From Citrobacter youngae (lineage in GTDB: Bacteria; Pseudomonadota; Gammaproteobacteria; Enterobacterales; Enterobacteriaceae): a DNA stretch of 64,000 bases. Numbering within the stretch: position 1 is the stretch's first letter; each line of letters starts with the position of its first letter. The stretch is taken from contig NZ_RPOI01000018.1 of NCBI RefSeq assembly GCF_003818115.1, positions 1 to 64,000 of the forward strand, read 5' to 3'. The position numbers were made by a program, and so were the translations under genes. Below the pieces are notes generated by a model. The model did not search any database and was not told the DNA's origin. It worked only from the letters and a program-made list of their open reading frames with translations. This document shows, one piece after another, positions 55,554-64,000 of this stretch.

Positions 55554-57335
55554 GTGGGATGTAACGTCGTTCGATGTCTGACGCTATTGGCCTCCGTGTG
55601 GATGCTCGGCAGCGTGGCGTGGGCAGGTTCGTGGAATGTGGGTGTTTTGGCGATGCGTGGCGAGGTCTCTACACGTGCCCACTGGCAACCGCTGGAAACC
55701 CTGTTAAATCAGCAAATTCCGGGTGAACAGTTTCATATTCAACCGCTGGATCTGCAGCAGATGCAGGAGGCGGTTAACCGTGGAACCGTCCAGTTTGTGG
55801 TCACCAATCCGGCGCAATTCGTGCAGTTAAACAGCCATGCAGCGCTTCGCTGGCTGGCATCATTACGCTCCACTCGTGGCGGAAAGGCAACCAGCAACGT
55901 GATTGGCAGTGCGGTCCTCGTCAGGCGCGACAGTGGGATCGTGAATGCACATGATCTGATTGGTAAAACGGTAGGTGCCATTGATGCTCAGGCATTTGGC
56001 GGTTATTTGCTGGGATACAAAGCGCTCAGCGATGCGGGATTGCGCCCTGAACGTGATTTACATCTGACGTTTACCGGCTTTCCTGCCGATGCCTTGCTGT
56101 ATTTATTACGTGAAAAAGCGGTTCAGGCGGTGATTGTGCCCGTGTGTCTGCTGGAAAAAATGGATGAAGAAGGGCTAATCCGCAAAGCGGACTTTAGGGC
56201 CGTGATTAGCTATCCAACGTCAATTCCTTGCGTAACCAGCACGCCGCTCTATCCTGACTGGTCGTTTGCTGCCTTGCCCGCGGTCAGTGATGAACTGGCC
56301 GATCGTGTCACGCGGGTACTGTTTAACGCGCCACAAAACGCTGTCTTTCGTTGGGGCGCGCCGGCCTCAACCCGCGAAGTAGAAGCTTTGCTGCGCGATG
56401 TCCGCCAGCACCCACAGCAGCGCCAATTGTGGCTGGATGTCAAAAGCTGGTTTATTCAACATCGTCTGGCCATGGGGGCGGCGGGTATCGTCCTGTTGTT
56501 GCTGACGCTCAATTACATCTGGGTCATGCTGCTGGTCCGCCGACGTGGAAGACTGCTTGAGCGTAATAATGTGCTGTTGCGTAAACAGGAACAGGCGCTG
56601 GAAACCGCGCGTCAAATGAGCGTGCTGGGCGAGATGACGTCCGGATTCGCTCATGAACTTAACCAGCCGCTTTCGGCTATCCGCCACTATGCACAGGGCT
56701 GTCTGATTCGTCTGCGCGGCCAGGATCAGCAGCATCCGTTGTTACCCGCCCTTGAACAGATTGACGTGCAGGCGCAGCGGGGCGCCGATACGCTACGCAA
56801 TTTACGTCAGTGGGTCAGTCAGGCGCAGGGAAATCCGGTGATGACTGACGACTGGGAGCCCATTAACATTCATGATGCGATCCATCATGTCTGGCAGTTA
56901 TTACGCATGGCACAGCAATTCCCGACGGTAGCGTTACAAACGCAGGTCGATAATTCGCTCACGGTTACACTGCCGACCGTTTTGCTGGAGCAGGTTCTGG
57001 CTAATCTGGTACTAAACGCGGCCCAGGCGGGGGCAAAAACGGTGTGGTTCTCAGCGTGCAGTGAGGAGCATGGTGTGCGTATCCTGGTGCAGGATAACGC
57101 CGGAGGGATCGACGATGCGCAGTTATATCAGGCATTCCAGCCCTTTATGACCACCCGTAAGGAAGGGATGGGACTCGGGCTGGCCATTTGTCAGCGACTG
57201 GTTCGCTATGCAAATGGCGACATTAGCATCAAAAATCACCCAGCGTCTGACGGTCTGGCGGGCGTAGCGGTGACATTACATTTTAAGCAAACACAGGAAG
57301 GAGGGCGTCGTGGCAATAATTCATCTGTTGGATGA
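55554..57335 (+). CDS. ttrS: Tetrathionate sensor kinase TtrS
   Basis: Membrane histidine kinase of 593 residues that senses tetrathionate. After a signal-like segment, residues about 25-285 resemble a periplasmic phosphonate-type binding domain (NVGVLAMRGEVSTRAHWQPL, VTNPAQFVQL, IDAQAFGGYLLGYKAL). A membrane segment lies near 305-327, then a HisKA domain with the phospho-acceptor His367 in SGFAHELNQPLSAIRHYAQG, and an ATPase domain (NLVLNAAQAG, DNAGGIDD, GMGLGLAICQRL). The start is GTG with AGGGA upstream. It overlaps ttrR by 26 bp. Confidence 0.94.
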   Translation: MGCNVVRCLTLLASVWMLGSVAWAGSWNVGVLAMRGEVSTRAHWQPLETLLNQQIPGEQFHIQPLDLQQMQEAVNRGTVQFVVTNPAQFVQLNSHAALRWLASLRSTRGGKATSNVIGSAVLVRRDSGIVNAHDLIGKTVGAIDAQAFGGYLLGYKALSDAGLRPERDLHLTFTGFPADALLYLLREKAVQAVIVPVCLLEKMDEEGLIRKADFRAVISYPTSIPCVTSTPLYPDWSFAALPAVSDELADRVTRVLFNAPQNAVFRWGAPASTREVEALLRDVRQHPQQRQLWLDVKSWFIQHRLAMGAAGIVLLLLTLNYIWVMLLVRRRGRLLERNNVLLRKQEQALETARQMSVLGEMTSGFAHELNQPLSAIRHYAQGCLIRLRGQDQQHPLLPALEQIDVQAQRGADTLRNLRQWVSQAQGNPVMTDDWEPINIHDAIHHVWQLLRMAQQFPTVALQTQVDNSLTVTLPTVLLEQVLANLVLNAAQAGAKTVWFSACSEEHGVRILVQDNAGGIDDAQLYQAFQPFMTTRKEGMGLGLAICQRLVRYANGDISIKNHPASDGLAGVAVTLHFKQTQEGGRRGNNSSVG

Positions 57336-57894
57336 CGATGTAGCGGTTACTCAGGCCTGTGCATTTTTACTGGAAAGTATGGGGTATGAGGTACGCTGCT
57401 GGGAGCAGGGTGAAACATTTTTGGCTCAGGCCGATCTGCATCAGGTCGGCGTATTACTGCTGGATATGCGCATGCCGGTACTGGATGGACATGCCGTGCA
57501 TGAAGCAATGCGTCAGCGCGAGAGCACCCTGGCGGTGGTATTTCTTACCGGGCATGGTGATGTGCCCATGGCGGTTGAACAAATGAAGCGCGGAGCCGTC
57601 GATTTCTTACAGAAGCCGGTTTCAGCCGCGCCGCTACAGGCTGCGCTGGAAAATGCTGTGCAGGCCTCGGTAGCGGCTTTTTCGCGACAGGAAATTGTTG
57701 CTTGCTATCAGCAACTTACCCCGAAGGAGCGAGAACTGGCGAATCTGGTTGCAAAGGGGTTGATAAATCGGGAAATCGCCGATGCCATGAATATTGCCGT
57801 TCGCACGGTTGAAGTGCATCGGGCGCGGGTGATGGAAAAAATGCGGGCCGGAAGCCTCGCCGAGCTGGTAAATCGACTTCAGCGGATCCAGTAA
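57310..57894 (+). CDS. ttrR: Tetrathionate response regulator TtrR
   Basis: FixJ-type response regulator of 194 residues, activated by TtrS and needed for ttrBCA transcription. The receiver domain has the phospho-acceptor Asp52 in LLLDMRMPVLDGHAV, with conserved Thr in FLTGHGDVPMAV and Lys in FLQKPVSAAPL. The C-terminal LuxR-type helix-turn-helix is LTPKERELANLVAKGLINREIADAMNIAVRTVEVHRARVMEKM. The start (GTG) lies within the ttrS 3' end, suggesting coupled translation. Confidence 0.94.
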   Translation: MAIIHLLDDDVAVTQACAFLLESMGYEVRCWEQGETFLAQADLHQVGVLLLDMRMPVLDGHAVHEAMRQRESTLAVVFLTGHGDVPMAVEQMKRGAVDFLQKPVSAAPLQAALENAVQASVAAFSRQEIVACYQQLTPKERELANLVAKGLINREIADAMNIAVRTVEVHRARVMEKMRAGSLAELVNRLQRIQ

Positions 57895-57986
57895 AATTTT
57901 GACATTTATTTGATTTTCATTGGATTTTGTCTAATTTGCCAGAGTGATATATGCTGTGGGTTTGAGTTAATGACGAGCGGGTGAAT

Positions 57987-58196
57987 ATGGGAAATCAAAC
58001 CAAAGACGACGAGCTGTACCGCGAGATGTGCAGAGTAGTCGGTAAAGTAGTGCTGGAAATGCGCGATCTGGGGCAAGAGCCTAAGCATATCGTCATTGCT
58101 GGCGTACTGAGAACAACCCTCGCCAATCAGCGTGTGAAGCGCAGTGAGTTAGAAAAACAGGCCATGGAGACGGTGATTAAAGCGTTGGCCGGTTAA
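57987..58196 (+). CDS. fumD: Fumarase D (YdhZ)
   Basis: Protein of 69 residues, MGNQTKDDELYREMCRVVG at the start, then EMRDLGQEPKHIVIAGVLRTTLANQR, nearly identical to E. coli YdhZ, which is annotated as FumD, a small fumarase. No family active-site motif is obvious at this size. The ATG at 57987 matches the known start; two codons upstream in frame are rejected. In E. coli it lies next to pykF; here the transporter and ttr genes intervene. Confidence 0.88.
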   Translation: MGNQTKDDELYREMCRVVGKVVLEMRDLGQEPKHIVIAGVLRTTLANQRVKRSELEKQAMETVIKALAG

Positions 58197-58203
58197 TCCA
58201 TAA

Positions 58204-58241
58204 AAGAGGGCGGTAGAATTATTCTGCCGTCCTCTTATTTT
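58204..58241 (+). terminator. Terminator of fumD
   Basis: AAGAGGGCGGTAGAA (58204-58218) pairs with TTCTGCCGTCCTCTT (58222-58236) in a 15-bp stem with two G-U pairs and a 3-nt loop. ATTTTATTC follows, 8 bp past the stop. Confidence 0.9.
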
Positions 58242-58694
58242 ATTCTTCGTTATCTTCCAATAAATATAATTTAGTTCGGTCACTAAAATTACGCATTGCG
58301 CTATATATTTGATTGCATATCGAGTGGTATATAACACAATATTTGTGATTGCACTCCCAAATATTTTCATGCATATGAAATGTTATTTCAATCTCGCTTA
58401 ATGATAATAAATATCACTCCACATTAATTATTTTCCTTCCGATTTTTAATTGATAACGATCAAGGTTACAGGGGGGGAATAACCACATTATTTATCTGCC
58501 TAACCCTAAAGGATTATACCCGAGTTTAGGGTATGGATTGATTCAGTTTAACCACCGTCATCTGTGCGATCAGGTTAGGGCAAAAATTCACGTGTTGTTG
58601 GCAACATTTATGGCCGATTTGACCTGATCTGCATTCATTAAAATTAGCCTGGATCTGTTGCTACTACAGCGTTTGCGAAGAGGATGCGAAATAA
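58242..58694 (+). promoter_or_regulatory. ydhY upstream region with FNR site
   Basis: TTGATAACGATCAA at 58450-58463 is a perfect match to the FNR consensus TTGATNNNNATCAA. Downstream, ATACCC-gagttta-GGGTAT (58516-58534) is an inverted repeat made of TACCC half-sites like NarL/NarP heptamers, but the spacing is not the ideal 7-2-7. E. coli ydhYVWXUT is FNR-activated and NarL/NarP-repressed, which fits. The first 200 bases are A+T-rich with no supported gene. Confidence 0.75.
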
Positions 58695-59321
58695 ATGAAC
58701 CAGGTTGATCGTCCATTTTTAGATTGTGGTTTAACGCGGCTTGAGTTTCTGCGTATATCAGGGAAGGGTCTGGCAGGATTAACGATTGCCCCCGCTCTGC
58801 TATCCCTTTTTGGTTGCAAGCAGGAAGATATCGATAGCGGCACCGTCGGACTTATCAATACGCCGAAAGGGGTGCTGGTGACTCAACGAGCCCGCTGTAC
58901 TGGCTGCCACCGCTGTGAAATTTCCTGTACTAATTATAACGATGGCGCTGTTGGCACCTTCTTTTCCCGCATCAAAATTCATCGTAACTACTTCTTTGGC
59001 GATGATGGCGTTGGGTCCGGTGGCGGGTTGTACGGCGATTTAAACTACACCGCAGACACCTGCCGTCAGTGTAAAGATCCCCAGTGCATGAAAGTCTGCC
59101 CGATTGGCGCAATTACCTGGAAACAGGAAGACGGTTGCATTGCCGTAGATCATAAACGCTGTATTGGCTGCAGTGCCTGTACCACGGCCTGCCCATGGAT
59201 GATGGCGACCGTTAATACCGTAACGAAGAAATCCTCAAAATGTGTTTTATGCGGGGAATGCGCTAATGCTTGTCCGACAGGGGCATTAAAAATTATTGAG
59301 TGGAAAGATATTACTGTTTGA
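58695..59321 (+). CDS. ydhY: 4Fe-4S ferredoxin-type protein YdhY
   Basis: Electron-transfer protein of 208 residues with sixteen ligand cysteines in four groups (CTGCHRCEISC, CRQCKDPQCMKVCP, CIGCSACTTACP, CVLCGECANACP), enough for four 4Fe-4S clusters. The N-terminus (TRLEFLRISGKGLAGLTIAPALLSLFGCKQ) resembles an export signal with only one arginine of the Tat pair, and LFGC is lipobox-like. It is likely the electron carrier for YdhV. It is first in the operon, after the FNR site. Confidence 0.92.
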   Translation: MNQVDRPFLDCGLTRLEFLRISGKGLAGLTIAPALLSLFGCKQEDIDSGTVGLINTPKGVLVTQRARCTGCHRCEISCTNYNDGAVGTFFSRIKIHRNYFFGDDGVGSGGGLYGDLNYTADTCRQCKDPQCMKVCPIGAITWKQEDGCIAVDHKRCIGCSACTTACPWMMATVNTVTKKSSKCVLCGECANACPTGALKIIEWKDITV

Positions 59322-59377
59322 TGGATAGCAGGGCTGCCTGATACGCGTCATTTAATGCCGAAAATTGCAGTTTTTGA

Positions 59378-61543
<2,166 letters not shown>

Positions 61544-61552
61544 GGAACGCAG

Positions 61553-62221
61553 ATGACGTACGTGAGTAACGACCTGGCCGCTGCAGAGGATGTGCATGGT
61601 GATGACGTGGATAGCCAAAAGAGACAGTGGCTGCACGCGTTACACCAGCCTGTCGCACACCAGAGTTCGTCATTAATCCAGGAACCCACCAGTCCGGAGT
61701 CGATAGTGGCGGATTTTATCCGCCAGCATTCTGCTTCAGGTCAACTGGTGGCACGCAGCGTGTTTCTGTTGCCACCTTATTCGGTTCCTGAAAGTGACCT
61801 GGCTACCCTGCTGGACGCGATGTGTCAGCATGCATCCGACGCAGATATTCTCTGTATCCAGGGGTCAGAGGATACCTACTTCTACTCGACGCAAACCATG
61901 ACGGCAAACTACGCCGAGATGTGTGTGCAGGTGGTGGAAAATGATATCTGCCGTGCCATTGCAGAAGCGGTACGTTTTGACTGCCAAACGTATCCTCGCC
62001 CCTATAAGGTCGCCATGCTGGCGCAACCGCCATACCACTTTGAACCTGAGCAGGTTACGGCGGCGCTCACGGCAATGGAAACGCATCCTGATTATGCAGA
62101 CATACGTGCTGTGGAATCGTCGAATGCGGAACCTTATCTGTTTAGCGAGCGCTTTATGAGTTACGGCAAAGCGTATGGCCTGTGCGAATGGCTTGAGGTT
62201 GAGCAGTATCAGAACCCCTGA
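61553..62221 (+). CDS. ydhW: Uncharacterised protein YdhW, internally duplicated
   Basis: Protein of 222 residues of unknown function, conserved in ydh operons. I see an internal repeat: residues about 72-129 and 156-217 align through PPY, L..AM..H...ADI, an acidic/Ser stretch, Y.FS...M and YA..C or YG.C. Cysteines are scattered without a ferredoxin motif. No signal peptide is evident. It sits between the AOR-like YdhV and ferredoxin YdhX, so it may be a chaperone or accessory subunit; this is a guess from position. Confidence 0.85.
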   Translation: MTYVSNDLAAAEDVHGDDVDSQKRQWLHALHQPVAHQSSSLIQEPTSPESIVADFIRQHSASGQLVARSVFLLPPYSVPESDLATLLDAMCQHASDADILCIQGSEDTYFYSTQTMTANYAEMCVQVVENDICRAIAEAVRFDCQTYPRPYKVAMLAQPPYHFEPEQVTAALTAMETHPDYADIRAVESSNAEPYLFSERFMSYGKAYGLCEWLEVEQYQNP

Positions 62222-62285
62222 ATTTTTCAGGTTGATGTCATGGAACGTGTGGACGATCACTGTCACAGCATTAGAGGATAACCCG

Positions 62286-62954
62286 ATGTCCTTCACCCGA
62301 CGAAAATTTGTCATTGGCATGGGGACGGTGATTTTTTTCACCGGCCCAGGCCAAAACCTGTTAGCGAGTACGAAGAGTACTAAAAACGTTCGTTATGTCA
62401 TGATCCACGACGAATCATTGTGCAACGGATGTAATATTTGCGCCCGAGCGTGCAGGAAAACGAATCATGTTCCTGTTCAGGGGAGTCGTTTATCAATAGC
62501 CCATATCCCGGTAACGGATAACGATAACGAAACGCTGTATCACTATTTTCGTCAGTCCTGTCAGCATTGTGACGATGCCCCCTGCATTGAGGTGTGTCCG
62601 ACCGGTGCTTCCTGGCGAGATGAAAACGGGATTGTGCGAGTCGATACCTCTCGTTGTATCGGCTGCAGTTACTGCATTGGCGCATGTCCGTATCAGGTAC
62701 GCTATCTCAACCCACAAACCAAAGTGGCGGATAAATGCGACTTCTGCGCCGAATCACGTCTGGCGAAAGGTTTCCCGCCAATTTGCGTCAATTCTTGTCC
62801 AGAGCACGCGTTGATTTTTGGCCGTGAGGACAGCCCGGAAATTCAGACCTGGTTGCGGGAAAACAAGTACTACGAATATCAACTTGCAGGCGCCGGGAAG
62901 CCCCATCTGTATCGTCGGTTCGGTCAACATTTGATTAAAAAGGATAATGTATGA
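62286..62954 (+). CDS. ydhX: Tat-exported 4Fe-4S ferredoxin-type protein YdhX
   Basis: Protein of 222 residues with a twin-arginine signal (MSFTRRKFVIGMGTVIFF) and sixteen cysteines in four groups (CNGCNICARAC, CQHCDDAPCIEVCP, CIGCSYCIGACP, CDFCAESRLAKGFPPICVNSCP), as in DmsB/NrfC-type subunits. It should carry electrons on the periplasmic face next to cytochrome YdhU. The ATG at 62286 follows GAGGATAA; 37 upstream in-frame codons are rejected. It overlaps ydhU by 4 bp. Confidence 0.92.
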   Translation: MSFTRRKFVIGMGTVIFFTGPGQNLLASTKSTKNVRYVMIHDESLCNGCNICARACRKTNHVPVQGSRLSIAHIPVTDNDNETLYHYFRQSCQHCDDAPCIEVCPTGASWRDENGIVRVDTSRCIGCSYCIGACPYQVRYLNPQTKVADKCDFCAESRLAKGFPPICVNSCPEHALIFGREDSPEIQTWLRENKYYEYQLAGAGKPHLYRRFGQHLIKKDNV

Positions 62955-63736
62955 ACGCGTCGCAGAATGCCGAACAGTTTCACGCACAGCTTGCGCAGTA
63001 CGTCCCAATGTTTTCGCCGGATTACTGGCCTGTCTGGTTGGTTTTCGCCGGGTTAATGCTGGTGGGGATGTGGCTGGTGCTGGCACTCCACGCAATGTTG
63101 CGCTTTCGTTCAGCGAATAAAGCGTCTGCAGGACACGGAGAGAAGGTCTATTTATACTCGAAAGCTGTCCGTTTGTGGCACTGGTCGAATGCGCTATTAT
63201 TTCTGTTGCTGCTGGCCAGCGGCCTGCTAAATCATTTCACTGCGGTCAGTGCCCCAGTGATGAAAAGCCTGCTGACTGTGCATGAGGTCTGTGGCTTTTT
63301 GCTGCTTGCCTGCTGGATTGGTTTTGTCCTGATTAACCTGATTGGGGGGAACGGGCATCACTATATTATTCAGCGTCAGGGCTGGATCGGCCGGGCGCAG
63401 AGGCAGACGCGATTTTACCTGTTTGGCATTATGCAGGGCGAAGCGCATCCATTCCCGGCATCAACGCGTTCGAAATTCAATCCGTTACAGCAGGCGGCGT
63501 ATGTCGGAGTGATGTACGGTTTGCTGCCGCTACTGCTGATCTCCGGGTTGCTATCCCTGTACCCACAGGCTGTGGGCGATCTGTTCCCTGGCGTACGTTA
63601 CTGGTTGCTGCAGGCGCACTTTGCGCTGGCTGTCGTGAGCGTGTTTTTCATTTTTGGACATCTTTATCTCTGCACCACAGGACGCACACCGGGCGAAACC
63701 TTTAAGTGCATGGTGGATGGCTATCACCGGCATTAA
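62951..63736 (+). CDS. ydhU: Cytochrome b-type membrane protein YdhU
   Basis: Integral membrane protein of 261 residues of the thiosulfate reductase (PhsC)/formate dehydrogenase cytochrome b family. Histidines for haem b occur in YSKAVRLWHWSNALLF, VHEVCGFLL and the last segment FFIFGHLYLCTTGRTPGE. About five hydrophobic spans. It probably links the quinone pool to YdhX/YdhY. Confidence 0.9.
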   Translation: MNASQNAEQFHAQLAQYVPMFSPDYWPVWLVFAGLMLVGMWLVLALHAMLRFRSANKASAGHGEKVYLYSKAVRLWHWSNALLFLLLLASGLLNHFTAVSAPVMKSLLTVHEVCGFLLLACWIGFVLINLIGGNGHHYIIQRQGWIGRAQRQTRFYLFGIMQGEAHPFPASTRSKFNPLQQAAYVGVMYGLLPLLLISGLLSLYPQAVGDLFPGVRYWLLQAHFALAVVSVFFIFGHLYLCTTGRTPGETFKCMVDGYHRH

Positions 63737-63739
63737 GAG

Positions 63740-64000
63740 ATGATGATTACGCGTGGTGACTTACGGGCCTGGCGCGTCGGGCCCGTGATGTATCGCTGGT
63801 TTCTGCGTGCGTTTCCTGAAGGAGGCAGCTATGCGGAGGTGCACCGTGCACTCCAGCAGGAAGGGTATAGTGACTGGGCAGATAGCCTCGTGGAATACGG
63901 CTGGTCAAGATGGCAGGATGAAGAGAATTTTGTCCAGCAGGATATCTGTGCGATGGGTCGTGTTGTCTGTCCGCAGACGGCAGACGACAACGGTAAACAA
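63740..64000 (+). CDS. ydhT: Uncharacterised protein YdhT, 3' end missing
   Basis: The frame opens with ATG ATG at 63740, 3 bp after the ydhU stop, with AAGAG close upstream, and stays open for 87 codons to the window edge. The visible part starts MMITRGDLRAWRVGPVMYRW and is rich in aromatic and acidic residues. It corresponds by position to E. coli ydhT, of unknown function. It is truncated by the window, not by a mutation. Confidence 0.8.
   Translation, partial: MMITRGDLRAWRVGPVMYRWFLRAFPEGGSYAEVHRALQQEGYSDWADSLVEYGWSRWQDEENFVQQDICAMGRVVCPQTADDNGKQ

Noticed and set aside
47944-57894. Pathogenicity island with type III secretion around ttr, as in Salmonella
   Set aside because: The flanks are pykF and fumD-ydh backbone; no secretion or effector gene is present in the window.

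Overview
The window reads as chromosome of a Citrobacter-like member of the Enterobacteriaceae. Gene order follows the Escherichia coli backbone almost exactly: btuCED-nlpC-ydiV-selO, aroH-ppsR-ppsA, the ydi block, rprA-ydiK-ydiJ-menI-ydiH, sufABCDSE-ldtE-lpp-pykF, then fumD-ydhYVWXUT. Proteins match their E. coli counterparts in length and motif order. Three blocks are not in the laboratory E. coli layout: a complete haemin-uptake operon (hemP-hmuRSTUV), a secreted metallo-beta-lactamase-fold protein with a divergent LysR regulator, and a MetNIQ-like transporter plus the tetrathionate reductase cluster ttrACB/ttrSR. Salmonella also carries ttr beside pykF, but there SPI-2 follows; here no type III secretion gene is seen and the backbone resumes at fumD. 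Genus is an inference from gene content.

Layout. 1-5.5 kb: vitamin B12 import (btuC, btuD) with glutathione peroxidase btuE, lipoprotein NlpC, the degenerate EAL protein YdiV (preceded by a possible coupled leader ORF) and the AMPylase SelO. 5.5-11.5 kb: haem uptake on the minus strand under a Fur box. 11.6-16.4 kb: aroH with a TrpR operator, and the divergent pair ppsR/ppsA with a Cra site. 16.4-30.7 kb: a mostly minus-strand cluster of an acyl-CoA ligase, ETF/ETF-oxidoreductase, acyl-CoA dehydrogenase, CoA-transferase, aroD, a quinate/shikimate dehydrogenase and two MFS transporters, with AraC-type YdiP. Together they suggest anaerobic acyl-CoA or quinate/shikimate metabolism. 30.9-38.4 kb: sRNA RprA, ydiK, ydiJ, menI, ydiH, the MBL/LysR pair and a RydB-like sRNA. 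38.5-47.4 kb: the SUF Fe-S assembly operon with Fur and IHF sites, L,D-transpeptidase ldtE, Braun lipoprotein lpp and pyruvate kinase pykF.

47.9-57.9 kb: a MetNIQ-type ABC transporter whose binding protein lacks a lipid-anchor cysteine, then ttrBCA divergent from the two-component system ttrSR. 58-64 kb: fumarase D and the FNR-type ydhYVWXUT operon, encoding a tungsten/molybdenum aldehyde-ferredoxin-oxidoreductase-like enzyme, two ferredoxins, a cytochrome b and two unknown proteins; ydhT runs off the window. Much of the accessory content serves respiration without oxygen, iron/haem acquisition and sulfur chemistry, as expected of a gut bacterium.

No prophage, insertion sequence, CRISPR array, rRNA or tRNA was recognised. 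Nothing amounts to a clearly new system. The least explained items are the leader ORF of ydiV, the degenerate MBL protein, palindromes in the ttrB-ttrS control region, the internal duplication in YdhW, and the unknown substrates of the ydi and ydh clusters.
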